A stretch of 64,000 bases of DNA. Origin: CAVUOA01 sp963742955. Its GTDB lineage: Bacteria > Bacteroidota > Ignavibacteria > Tepidaquicellales > OLB5. Under the pieces are notes generated by a model. That model saw nothing but the letters and a program-made list of their open reading frames with translations. It had not been told where the DNA came from and ran no database searches. A program made the position numbers and the translations under genes. Positions 38,595-47,851 of the stretch are shown piece by piece. The DNA is taken from NCBI GenBank assembly GCA_963742955.1, contig CAVUOA010000008.1, positions 1,612,001 through 1,676,000 of the forward strand, in the 5' to 3' direction. Position 1 is the stretch's first letter. The number at the start of each line of letters is the position of its first letter.

Positions 38595-40760
38595 ATGAAA
38601 AAGATAATTACAGTTATAATATCTCTCATCTTGGTATCTAATATATGCTATTCGCAAAGCGGGTGGTTTTGGCAGAACCCGCTGCCGCAGGGGAATACAC
38701 TCCATGGTGTGATAGCGCTAAGTTCTACGACTTTGATTGCTGTTGGTGATGTCGGACAAATTCTGAAAACAACGAATAGTGGTAATAATTGGATGTATTT
38801 ATCAAGTGGGACAAGTAATTCTCTAAATTCAGTCGATTTTGTAGATGTCAACACTGGATGGACGGTTGGCAGCGAAGGTATAATTTTGAAAACAACGAAT
38901 GGCGGTATTAATTGGAATATCCAACAAAGCGGGACGTCAAATCAATTGAAATTTGTCGATTTCGTGAACAATAATACCGGTTGGGTTGTGGGACATCCAG
39001 CTTTATTGAAAACAACGAACGGCGGGATTAATTGGTTCTCCCAAGGCGGTACATCACAAAGTTTAAATTCCGTCCATTTCAATGACACAAGTAATGGATG
39101 GGCGGTTGGAAATGATTATACAAATCATTTAGGATGTGTCATAAGAACAACGAACGGCGGGATTAACTGGATATTCCAGTCTACAGGGAAAAATATACCA
39201 TTACAGTCTATAAGCTTTATAAATCAGAATATAGGATGGGATATTGATATTTATGGAGGAATATCAAAGACAACAAATGGGGGAATTAATTGGTTTGAGC
39301 AAAATAACAGCACAAATGATATTATGTACTGTATCGATTTCATTGATATTAATACGGGGTTTGTATGCGGTAGCAGAGGGGTAATTTTTAAAACTACAAA
39401 TGGGGGAGCGAACTGGGATTCTCTTTCAACTTCCGTTAGTAGTACATTAGAATCTATATGCTTTGTTAATTTGAATCATCTTTGGTCAGTAGGAAGTTAT
39501 GGGATGGTAATAAACACAACAAATGGAGGCAATAATTGGGAGGCATTTTTAGCCGGCCCTGGTAATGACCTAAATTCAATGAGTTTTACAGATTATCAAA
39601 CAGGATGGGTAGTTGGCGAGGAAGGTCTTATTATGAGGACCGTAAATGGTGGTATCAACTGGAACATACAGTATTCAGGTTACAGTAACTCATTGAAAGG
39701 GGTGTATTTTATTAATGTAAGTACTGGTTGGATTTCAGGTAACAGCGGATTGATTTTAAAAACAATAAATGGGGGAATAAACTGGACAACTAAAACAAGC
39801 GGGACCGGGAACCTGTTATATGATATTTATTTTGTAAATGAAAATACCGGTTGGGTTGTTGGCAGTGGGGGTATAATTTTAAAAACATCTAATGGCGGAG
39901 ATAATTTTTTTGCACAATCATCAGGTGCGAACCTGCTTTGCAAAGTTTTTATATTAGATGCAAATACGGGCTGGGTTGCAGGAGATAACCGTATAATAAA
40001 AACTACGAATGGAGGTTTAAATTGGTATTCTCAATATACGAATACAGGTTTCCCTAATTATGAAACGTTTACTTCTATATATTTTGCAAATCCAAATACT
40101 GGCTGGTCTGCCGGTACTAGATTTGTGTATTCTTACGGGACAATTGGTATCGTTTTTAAAACAACAAATGGAGGGCAAAATTGGAATGAAAATTTAACTG
40201 ATGCATCTCCTTTACCATCGGTTTATTTTGCAAACCCTAGTACAGGCTGGGTTTCAGGTTACGATGGACTTTTAAGATATTCAACTAACGGTGGTATAAA
40301 TTGGTATAACAATTTTAGCGGTACAACCAATAATTTAAAATCAGTTTTTTTCGCAGACCTGAATACAGGCTGGGTTATTGGTACTGTAGGTACCATTCTT
40401 AAGACAACAAATGCTGGGGGATTATTTTTAAAGATTTCAGGAAATTATGAAAATATCCCCTCTTCCTTCTCTCTCTCCCAAAATTTTCCCAACCCGTTCA
40501 ATCCGGTTACAAGGATAAAGTTTAGCCTCCCCAACCCCTCCAAAGGAGGGGCATGGAAAAATGTTCGGTTAATAGTTTATGACATACTTGGAAGAGAAAT
40601 TGCAACTCTTATTCCTCCCCTTGGGGGAGGACAGGAGGGGCTAAAACCCGGCAGATATGAGGTTACGTGGGACGGGAGCCGCTATGCATCAGGTGTGTAT
40701 TTTTATAAGCTGATGACGGATGAGTATATTGAAACGAAAAAGATGGTATTGATTAAATAG
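38595..40760 (+). CDS. Secreted YCF48-like repeat protein with T9SS sorting domain (paralogue B)
   Basis: About 721 residues from the ATG at 38595, with signal peptide KKIITVIISLILVSNICYSQ. The body has more than a dozen regular blades of the form 'SGTSNxLxxVDFVNxNTGWxVGxxGxILKTTNGGxNW', more uniform than in paralogue A. The T9SS sorting domain (Q-N-F-P-N-P-F-N-P-V-T-R-I) ends TKKMVLIK and carries the same two palindromic insertions. The first 15 mature residues and the last 100 match the upstream neighbour, 35 bases away, which indicates tandem duplication or gene conversion at the ends. The frame is intact throughout. Confidence 0.87.
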   Translation: MKKIITVIISLILVSNICYSQSGWFWQNPLPQGNTLHGVIALSSTTLIAVGDVGQILKTTNSGNNWMYLSSGTSNSLNSVDFVDVNTGWTVGSEGIILKTTNGGINWNIQQSGTSNQLKFVDFVNNNTGWVVGHPALLKTTNGGINWFSQGGTSQSLNSVHFNDTSNGWAVGNDYTNHLGCVIRTTNGGINWIFQSTGKNIPLQSISFINQNIGWDIDIYGGISKTTNGGINWFEQNNSTNDIMYCIDFIDINTGFVCGSRGVIFKTTNGGANWDSLSTSVSSTLESICFVNLNHLWSVGSYGMVINTTNGGNNWEAFLAGPGNDLNSMSFTDYQTGWVVGEEGLIMRTVNGGINWNIQYSGYSNSLKGVYFINVSTGWISGNSGLILKTINGGINWTTKTSGTGNLLYDIYFVNENTGWVVGSGGIILKTSNGGDNFFAQSSGANLLCKVFILDANTGWVAGDNRIIKTTNGGLNWYSQYTNTGFPNYETFTSIYFANPNTGWSAGTRFVYSYGTIGIVFKTTNGGQNWNENLTDASPLPSVYFANPSTGWVSGYDGLLRYSTNGGINWYNNFSGTTNNLKSVFFADLNTGWVIGTVGTILKTTNAGGLFLKISGNYENIPSSFSLSQNFPNPFNPVTRIKFSLPNPSKGGAWKNVRLIVYDILGREIATLIPPLGGGQEGLKPGRYEVTWDGSRYASGVYFYKLMTDEYIETKKMVLIK
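40535..40640. repeat. Two palindromic elements inside the T9SS sorting domain of paralogue B
   Basis: CCCCTCCAAAGGAGGGG at 40535-40551 and the CCTCCCC/GGGGAGG hairpin at 40614-40630 followed by ACAGGAGGGG. They occupy the same codons and nearly the same bases as in paralogue A. Confidence 0.8.
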
Positions 40761-41181
40761 ATACTATATTATTTTATACTGTTTTATCAATACCTTAAGA
40801 ATATTTATTTTTCCAGCCTATTGACTTCTGCGATTTTCCGTTTTAGATTTATTCTAGAGTGCGGAGGGCATCGAGTCTTTCGAGTGCGGAGTGCGGATTT
40901 TTTCAATCACACTCTACACACTCTATACACTCGACTCACTCGAAACACTGATAAACGTTCTTTGTCATAAAAAAATAAAAATGAAAAAATTGTTAAGTTA
41001 CTGATTTCTCAATCCGGATTTTCGTTTTGATGCAATTTTCCGAAGTCAAAAACCGCAAAAACAGGGCAGTTTGATTACTTGTTTTGGAAAAAATGGCGAT
41101 TTGAGGGCACTTTCATTACTTAACGTTACTTGAAGTAATGAAAATTTTTCTGAAAATTTAAAACAAACGGTGAGAATAAAA

Positions 41182-41223
41182 CGAGCCCTTGCCTGCAGCA
41201 GTCAGGCATAAAGGGCTCGGCTG
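41182..41223. repeat. Enlarged, inverted AGCCGAGCCCTTT palindrome with nested hairpin
   Basis: Outer arms CGAGCCCTT (41182-41190) and AAGGGCTCG (41211-41219) enclose a second hairpin, GCCTG and CAGGC around CAGCAGT. The right end continues GCTG, matching the CAGC lead of the copy at 6051 in reverse. The centre differs from the simple TTTAT loop of the copy at 33071. Confidence 0.65.
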
Positions 41224-41266
41224 CTTTACTGTATTCAGGGCTCAGAACTTTGATTCTGATTTCTGA

Positions 41267-41325
41267 ATTCATACTTCTGATATCATACTTCTGATATCAT
41301 ACTTCTGATATCATACTTCTGATTT
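41267..41325. repeat. Tandem repeat, 14-base unit ATCATACTTCTGAT
   Basis: Three exact units in a row followed and preceded by partial units (ATTCATACTTCTGA before, TTCTTACTCCTTAC after). It ends a few bases before the 3' end of the oppF-type gene. Confidence 0.75.
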
Positions 41326-41333
41326 CTTACTCC

Positions 41334-42369
41334 TTACTTCTGCTGTTTTTCCGCAGTCACTTCGGCGTTCGAGTACGGACACGCTGCATAGTGGTCGCCT
41401 GTCTTAAGTTCAAGCGGAGGTACGCTTAACGCGCACTCCGGTTTTGCAATCGGGCACCTTGTTCTGAATCCGCACCCGCTCGGCTTGCGCAGCGGAGTAG
41501 GCACATCACCTTCGAAGAATGATTCTGTGCTTGTTCTTGCTCTGCAGGTTCGGAAGCGGCACTGCCGAAAGAAGAGCTTTGCTGTACGGATGAATCGGAT
41601 GGTGGTACACATCAACTGAATCACCAATTTCAACTATATTGCCAAGATACATTACCGCAATTCTTGAGCTGATGTGTTCAACAACAGAAAGGTCATGAGC
41701 AACAAACAAAATACTGAGGTCAAACTCTGCCTGAAGCTCCTGCAGCAGGTTAATCACCTGCGCCTGTATTGATACGTCAAGCGCCGAAACCGGTTCATCT
41801 GCAATTACAATTTTCGGGTTGGTTGCAAGCGCGCGTGCGATTCCTATTCTCTGCCTCTGTCCGCCTGAAAACTCATGCGGGTACCGCTTTGACATTTCAG
41901 ACTGCAATCCTACTTTATCAAGAAGCCATGCCACACGGTCTCTGCGTTCAGCCTTGTTCATTTTGGTGTGGTAAAGAAGAGGTTCTTCAACTATCTGTCC
42001 GACTGAAAGTCTGGAGTTAAGTGATGAATACGGGTCCTGAAATATAATCTGAACAAAACCCCTGTACTTTCTCATCTCTTTGTTCTTGAGCTTGAGTATA
42101 TCTATTTCGCCGTCTTCTGTTCTCAGCCAGATTTCGCCTGTGACTTCAACGTTGGGAGCAGAAAATTTTAAAACTTTAATGATGGCTTTAGCAACAGTCG
42201 ATTTACCGCAGCCTGATTCTCCGACAAGTCCTAATGTTTCACCTTTAACGATTTCAAGATTAATTCCGTCAACGGCTTTAACTTCGGCAACTTTACGCAG
42301 AAACAATCCGCCCGTAACGGGGAATTTTACTCTAAGGTCTTTTATTTCTAATATATTGTCTGGCTTCAT
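41334..42369 (-). CDS. Peptide ABC transporter ATP-binding protein, OppF/DppF type, one frameshift
   Basis: The second ATPase of a peptide importer. Walker A GLVGESGCGKSTVAKA, signature F-S-G-G-Q-R-Q-R-I-G-I-A-R-A and Walker B KIVIADEPVSALDVS are clear. Near 41532 one extra base breaks the frame after H-R-I-I-L; removing it gives E-G-D-V-P-T-P and the cysteine-rich family tail (GCGFRTRC, PECA, H-Y-A-A-C-P-Y). Corrected length is about 345 residues. It is the last gene of the operon SBP-permease-permease-ATPase-ATPase. Confidence 0.87.
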
Positions 42370-42388
42370 TTGCTTTCAAATGTTAGGA

Positions 42389-43411
42389 TTAGAATAAATG
42401 GCATCTTACAAAATGCCCCGGGTTCAGTTCTTTTAATATGGGTTCTTCGGTCCAGCATTTTTCCATGACCTCTTTGCATCTTGTGCAGAACTTGCATCCC
42501 ACGGGCAGCTCAAGAATATGAGGAATAATTCCGGGGATTGCATCAAGCTCTTTCTGGCTCTCATCATAAGGGTCCGGCAGTGATTTCAGCAGACCAATTG
42601 TGTAAGGGTGTTTCGATTTTTCAAAAATGTCTTCGGCGGTTCCGACTTCCTGAATTTTTCCGCCGTACATTACAATAACTCTGCTGCATGTTTCGGCAAC
42701 AACCCCGAGGTTGTGAGTAATAAGAATAATGGCAGCTTCTTTTCTTTCGTTCTTTAATTTTAACATCAAATCAAGTATCTGCGCCTGAATTGTAACATCA
42801 AGAGCAGTAGTAGGTTCATCGGCAATAAGCAGCGAGGGATTGCATGCGAGCGCCATAGCAATCATAACTCTTTGCCTCATTCCGCCTGAGAACTGGTGCG
42901 GGTAATCGTTCATTCTTTTTTCTGCATCCGGAATACCAACCAGTTCAAGCATTTTTACAGAACGGCTGAAGGCTTCATCTTTTTTAACATCTTCATGGCG
43001 GAGAATGACTTCCATGAGCTGGGTTTTAATTTTCATTACAGGATTAAGCGATGTCATCGGCTCCTGAAAAATCATAGAAATTTCCCTGCCCCTGTAGTTT
43101 TTCATTTCGTCATAAGAGAGCTTAAGAAGGTCGACACCTTTGTAGATAACTTCGCCGCCCTCAATTTTTCCCGGCGGGTCAGGTACGAGCCGGTTAATAG
43201 AATACGCGGTTACAGATTTACCAGAGCCGGATTCTCCCACTATGCCAAGAACTTCGCCTTCATATACGTCGAAGCTGACGTCATCAACCGCTTTGGCGGG
43301 AATTCTGCTTCTGAACTTCAGAGCCGGGTTATCTTTGAGCATATTATCTGTCGGCTCAACATAGAAGTAAGTCCTGAGGTTTTTTATTTCAACTAATTTT
43401 TTTTTGTCCAT
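42389..43411 (-). CDS. Peptide ABC transporter ATP-binding protein, OppD/DppD type
   Basis: A 340-residue ATPase with Walker A GIVGESGSGKSVTAYS, the stretch S-M-I-F-Q-E-P-M-T-S-L-N-P, signature F-S-G-G-M-R-Q-R-V-M-I-A-M-A and Walker B L-L-I-A-D-E-P-T-T-A-L-D-V. The C-terminal cysteine cluster (C-K-F-C-T-R-C near 315, M-E-K-C-W) is typical of OppD/DppD and may hold an iron-sulfur cluster. It starts 38 bases after the permease gene. With the OppF-type neighbour it forms the heterodimeric motor. Confidence 0.9.
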   Translation of the reverse strand: MDKKKLVEIKNLRTYFYVEPTDNMLKDNPALKFRSRIPAKAVDDVSFDVYEGEVLGIVGESGSGKSVTAYSINRLVPDPPGKIEGGEVIYKGVDLLKLSYDEMKNYRGREISMIFQEPMTSLNPVMKIKTQLMEVILRHEDVKKDEAFSRSVKMLELVGIPDAEKRMNDYPHQFSGGMRQRVMIAMALACNPSLLIADEPTTALDVTIQAQILDLMLKLKNERKEAAIILITHNLGVVAETCSRVIVMYGGKIQEVGTAEDIFEKSKHPYTIGLLKSLPDPYDESQKELDAIPGIIPHILELPVGCKFCTRCKEVMEKCWTEEPILKELNPGHFVRCHLF

Positions 43412-43449
43412 GAACTAAAAATCTTTAGTAATCTAAAAATTAAATTTCA

Positions 43450-44562
43450 CTATCTCAGCCTTGAATACACTTTGGGGTCGAAAGCTTCTCTTACCGCCTC
43501 GCCTATGAACACAATTGAAAGAAGTGTTAAGAAAATTGCCAGCAGAGGAAAAGCTACAAGCCACCAGTATTCAATATTGCTCATACCCTGGCTGATAAGC
43601 TGGCCCCAGCTTGGTGTCGGGGGCGGAAGGCCGAAGCCGAGAAAATCGAGAGCTACAAGAGAATCTATATCGGCTACAATAACAAACGGCGCAAAGGAGA
43701 TAACCGGTGTAAGTGAATTAGGAAGAATGTGTTTAAAAATTATTTTCCTGTTCTTGGCTCCCATTGCTACAGCAGCTGAAACATAATCACGGGCTTTTTC
43801 CCTGTAGAACTCGCCCCTGATATAATATGTTATTCCCATCCATCCGAATGCAGTAAGAATGAGAGTCAGAAGGATAAAATTCGGCTGAACAATGGAACTT
43901 AGTATAATCATAACATAAAGGAAAGGAAGCGTTGACCATATTTCAATTAATCTCTGAACGGTTATATCAAATATTCCGCCGAAGAATCCCAGCATTGCGC
44001 CGATGGCAATTCCGACAGTATAAGCAAAGGCAATAACAACAAGCGCAAAAGAAATAGAAATGTTAAAGCCGTAGAGCAGCCGCGCCAGCACATCTCTTGC
44101 CCTGTCATCGGTTCCCAGTAAATGCTGCCATGACGGGTGATGCGGCGGAGAGCCTTCAGTTTCATCGAGGAGATTTTCGTTGGGATGATACGGGTACAAT
44201 GGCATGAGGACCCAGTTATCACTGTTATCTTTCTGGAACTGCTTTTTAAGCAGGCGGTAGTTTGTTTCGCCCTGTATGTTCTGCCCGAAAAAGCCTGCAT
44301 CGTAATACTTGAATACCGGGAAATAATAATTGCCGTTGTATTTAACCATAAGAGCATCTTTGTTCACAAACAGCGGGAGAAAAAAAGATAATGCGTATGC
44401 AGTAACTATTATTAAAAAAGAATAATAACCTCTTTTAATAGATTTAAATTTTCGCCACCGTTTTCTGAACAAAGAAGTCGAGATTACTTTTTCTCTCCTC
44501 TGCTCATCTTTTTTTTCGGCTTTTAAAAGCTTTGCGCTTTCATGTTTGGTTTGTTCAGTCAT
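43450..44562 (-). CDS. Peptide ABC transporter permease, YejE/DppC-like
   Basis: A 370-residue inner-membrane permease. A basic cytoplasmic N-terminus (about 50 residues) precedes the first helix YYSFLIIVTAYALSFFLPLF; a periplasmic loop of some 100 residues leads to L-L-G-T-D-D-R-A-R-D-V-L and five more helices. The ATPase-contact loop is A-V-A-M-G-A-K-N-R-K-I-I-F-K-H-I-L-P-N. The segment LDFLGFGLPPPTPSWGQLIS and the long first loop fit YejE better than DppC. YejABEF imports microcin C and N-formyl peptides in enterobacteria. Confidence 0.86.
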   Translation of the reverse strand: MTEQTKHESAKLLKAEKKDEQRREKVISTSLFRKRWRKFKSIKRGYYSFLIIVTAYALSFFLPLFVNKDALMVKYNGNYYFPVFKYYDAGFFGQNIQGETNYRLLKKQFQKDNSDNWVLMPLYPYHPNENLLDETEGSPPHHPSWQHLLGTDDRARDVLARLLYGFNISISFALVVIAFAYTVGIAIGAMLGFFGGIFDITVQRLIEIWSTLPFLYVMIILSSIVQPNFILLTLILTAFGWMGITYYIRGEFYREKARDYVSAAVAMGAKNRKIIFKHILPNSLTPVISFAPFVIVADIDSLVALDFLGFGLPPPTPSWGQLISQGMSNIEYWWLVAFPLLAIFLTLLSIVFIGEAVREAFDPKVYSRLR

Positions 44563-44609
44563 ATTGTAAGACAGGATTACATTAAACTCTGTTCTGAATT
44601 AAAATAATG

Positions 44610-45644
44610 TTATTTAAATCTTATACGCGGGTCAACAATTGCGTATATCATATCGGAAATAATATTACCTACCAGCAGAAGCACACTCGATATAACAAGT
44701 ATGCCCATTGTAACAGGATAGTCCCTGTTCAATATAGAAGTATATGCAAGCAGTCCCATTCCGTTAATGTTAAATACTTTCTCAATAAGTATGCTGCCGG
44801 CAAGAACAATGGAAAGAAAATGACCCAGCCCGGTCACAATAGGAATCAAAGAATTCCTTAAGGCATGAAAAAATATTACGCGTTTTTCCGAAAGCCCCTT
44901 TGCAAAAGCTGTTCTGATATAATCCTGGCTGAGATTTTCGATAACCGAATTCTTTGTCAATATAGTTAATGTAGCAAAGCTGCCGACCATGTAAGAAATA
45001 ACAGGCAGAATAGTATGCTGCACCTGGTCCCACACCTGCTCAAAAAAAGCAAGGTGCGCAAAATCTTCCGAGCGGAACCCGCCGAGCGGGAACACGTCCC
45101 AGAAACTTCCGCCCCCGAAGAATATCAGCATCAGCGCGCCGAACGCCCAGCCGGGCACAGAATACCCCATGAACACAAGCGCGGACGATGTGAAATCAAA
45201 CGGTGAACCGTTTTTAACGGCTTTAATAACACCCAGCGGCACGCAAATAACATAAGTGAGAATAAAACCTATAAGACCAAAATAAATTGATACTGGAAAC
45301 CTGGATACTATTACATGCCAAACAGGCTCAGCATAAACATAAGACTTGCCCATATCAAACTGGACAAGATTACCAAGCCACCTTACATAACGCAGATGAA
45401 TCGGCTGGTCAAACCCGTAGAATTTCTTCATTTCTTCGAGCGCCGATTCCGGAATGTTTACTCCCGAACCCTGCTGCCCGTTTGTGCTCACTTCACCTGT
45501 CGGTGAACCCATACCCCGGAGCTTAAGCAGCTCCATTTCAAGGGGGCCGCCGGGCACAACTTGGAGAATTGTAAAAGTGATTACTGTTATACCGAGAAAG
45601 GTGGGTATAATTAATAAGAATCTTCTGATAAAATAGAAAGTCAT
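44610..45644 (-). CDS. Peptide ABC transporter permease, YejB/DppB-like
   Basis: A 344-residue permease with about six helices. It begins F-I-R-R-F-L-L-I-I-P-T-F-L-G-I-T-V, has the periplasmic segment F-D-M-G-K-S-Y, and the ATPase-contact loop T-A-F-A-K-G-L-S-E-K-R-V-I-F-F-H. G-G-S-F-W-D-V-F-P-L-G-G and L-T-K-N-S-V-I-E are closer to YejB than to DppB. The C-terminus D-P-R-I-R-F-K is typical. It lies between the binding protein and the YejE-like permease. Confidence 0.87.
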   Translation of the reverse strand: MTFYFIRRFLLIIPTFLGITVITFTILQVVPGGPLEMELLKLRGMGSPTGEVSTNGQQGSGVNIPESALEEMKKFYGFDQPIHLRYVRWLGNLVQFDMGKSYVYAEPVWHVIVSRFPVSIYFGLIGFILTYVICVPLGVIKAVKNGSPFDFTSSALVFMGYSVPGWAFGALMLIFFGGGSFWDVFPLGGFRSEDFAHLAFFEQVWDQVQHTILPVISYMVGSFATLTILTKNSVIENLSQDYIRTAFAKGLSEKRVIFFHALRNSLIPIVTGLGHFLSIVLAGSILIEKVFNINGMGLLAYTSILNRDYPVTMGILVISSVLLLVGNIISDMIYAIVDPRIRFK

Positions 45645-45735
45645 TACTTAACTTTTTTTATTAATCAAGAGAACTCATAATCAGCATTCATTATGAGCTC
45701 TCTTTGGAATATCATTAAATTTAAACCGGGCGTAT

Positions 45736-47685
45736 TTATTTCGATGATTCGACGAGAGTTACTTTTTCGCCTTTTTCTTCTCTCTCTTTAACATTTATCC
45801 AGAACTTGTTATCGACTTCTCCTTTTTCCATCTGCATGCTTGTGTTCTTCTTCGCATCTTCATATTCAGCAGCTTTCTCGGGGTCGTTCCACCACATAAT
45901 AGGAATATTCAAATAATCATCCGCTCTCGGAAGCATCCACTCGGGATAACCGAATTTATTGTGGAATGCAATTCTCTGGTAAGGCGCATACCATCCGAAC
46001 GCATAAGGCTGCATGGAGGTTGCGATGAAATCAATTTCTCTGATAATCTTAATTCTTTCAGCTTTATCGAATGACACGTTATATTTTTGGCAAAGTTCGT
46101 CAATACGCGGGTCTTTGATGCCGGGCCAGTTGGTTGTATTGGGTTCATCGGCAGTTCCGGGTCCCATTGAACTCTCCGGATTAGGAATTCTTAAACCGCT
46201 CCAGTTCATCGGCAGTATTGTGAAATTTCTCTCATTGCCGAGCTTGAAGTTTGTTGTTCCGTCAATCTGCCTCAGGTTCAGTTTGATTCCAACCTTCTTT
46301 AAATCTTCCTGGTAAACCGTCAGATACCTTTCCTGTCCGGGTCCGCCTGCGAACGGAAGCTCGACTTCAAATATCTTTCCGTTTTTCACAAGCTAGCCGT
46401 CACTGTTTTTATCTTTCCATCCTGCATCGGCAAGAAGCTGCTGAGCTTTATCAATATCGAACTTGACCTTAGGATTATTGGGGTTCTCATAAACCGAGCC
46501 GGGGAAAAATGAATAGATTGGCTGGTATGCATTATAGAACAGCTTTTCGTTATATTTTTCCCTGTCAAACAAACATGCAAAAGCCTGGCGGATTCTTATA
46601 TCATCAAACGGAGGCTTTCTCATATTAAAGCAAATTCCGGAAACTCCGTTCGGGTTCTCGTTGAAAATTTTTCTTTTTAAGACAAGTCCCCTGTTGTATT
46701 CATCAAAATCAAATCTTTCTTCCCACCATTGCGCGCGGCTTACTGCGTAAACATCTATTTCTCCTTTTTTGAATCTTTCAAACTCAAGCGAGGGGTCCTG
46801 AATTACTTCAAAGCGCACCATATCAAAATTGTTGAGTCCTACATTAAATTTTTCTTTCTCTCCCCAATAATCGCTTCTTCTTCTAATCATAATCGATTGG
46901 CCTTTATTAATATCTTTTAGGTCTATCAGATAAGGGCCGCTTCCCGGAACATACTCGAACTGGAATTTATCGAGATACTCTTTACCGGAAATGTTACCGA
47001 TATAATGCGCGGGAAGAATTCTCATCGATACGGCAAAATACAGAAACTGCCTCCAGTTGAGCTGTTTTGATTTAACCGAAACTATATATTTGCTTACGGC
47101 AACAGGCTCTTCATAAGTTCCGTAAAGAATATTTGAGTATGCTTCGAGGATACCGGGGTCAACAAGCAGCTTCCATGTTGCTATTACATCTTCTGATGTT
47201 ACGGGTTTGCCGTCAGCCCATCTTGCATCGGGATTAATCCTGAATGTGAACGTCATTTTATCATCGGAAATTTTCCAGTGGGTAGCAAGTGAAGGAATAT
47301 ATTCTTCCGTAACAGGGTCCATTCCCAGAAGCGGTTCATACATCATAGCTTCCGCCATCCTGTTAAAATATGAATTGGCATCTTTGCCGACTGTTCTAAG
47401 AGTTGCAGGAAAATCAGGCATTGACATAATTATGCTTCCGCCTTTGACAGCATTTTTACTGCCAAGCACGTTATAATCTGCTTTAGTCTGCCATCCTTCG
47501 CCGGTAAAACCGGCTCCGCCCATATCAGCCGATACCGAAGGGTCAGCTCCCGGCGGGGTATCAAACTTTTTAACTGATACCGGTTTCGTATCGAACACCA
47601 TTTTTCTTTTGGATTTGCTGCAGCCGTCTAAAATTGTAACTGCGAAAAGGGCTATTAAAAGGAAGGTAAAAAATTTAAATCTCAT
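45736..47685 (-). CDS. Peptide ABC transporter solute-binding lipoprotein (SBP family 5), in-frame TAG stop
   Basis: A 650-residue binding protein of the DppA/YejA family. The N-terminal signal FKFFTFLLIALFAVTILDGC ends in a lipobox cysteine. Core segments are GSIIMSMPDF, Y-E-P-L-L-G-M-D-P, D-A-R-W-A-D-G-K-P-V-T-S-E-D-V, Y-V-P-G-S-G-P-Y and D-I-R-I-R-Q-A-F-A. At 46393-46395 a TAG interrupts D-K-N-S-D-G / L-V-K-N-G-K-I-F-E-V with the frame unchanged, so this is a substitution rather than an indel. The rest (Y-Q-E-D-L-K-K-V-G-I-K-L-N and on) is intact. It is the first gene of the peptide transporter operon. Confidence 0.85.
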
Positions 47686-47793
47686 AATATTAAGTCTCCA
47701 ATTGGTTAAGTTATATAACTCAATATTAACAAAAATAGCCGAATATTTTCGGTAATTACAATGCAGAATTTACATTTCTTTAACCTGTAAAAT

Positions 47794-47832
47794 AAAAAAG
47801 CCCTCCCGTTTTTAACACGAAAGGCTTTTTAA
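47794..47832. terminator. Rho-independent terminator, probably bidirectional
   Basis: AAAAAAGCC and GGCTTTTT arms with inner CGTTTTTAACACG form an imperfect hairpin bordered by A-run and T-run. It lies between the transporter operon's upstream end and the decayed T9SS gene. Confidence 0.65.
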
Positions 47833-47851
47833 AATAGTTTAAAATGAATTT

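Larger units (their letters stand above)
40761..41333. other. Gene-free spacer with several repeat types
   Basis: About 570 bases without a convincing gene. At 40860-40945 runs of GAGTGCGGAG and TCGAGT are mirrored by CACTCGACTCACTCGA, so the strand can fold. A stretch at 41085-41150 is plain AT-rich sequence with TACTT repeats. An enlarged AGCCGAGCCCTTT palindrome and a 14-base tandem repeat, listed separately, complete it. Confidence 0.6.
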
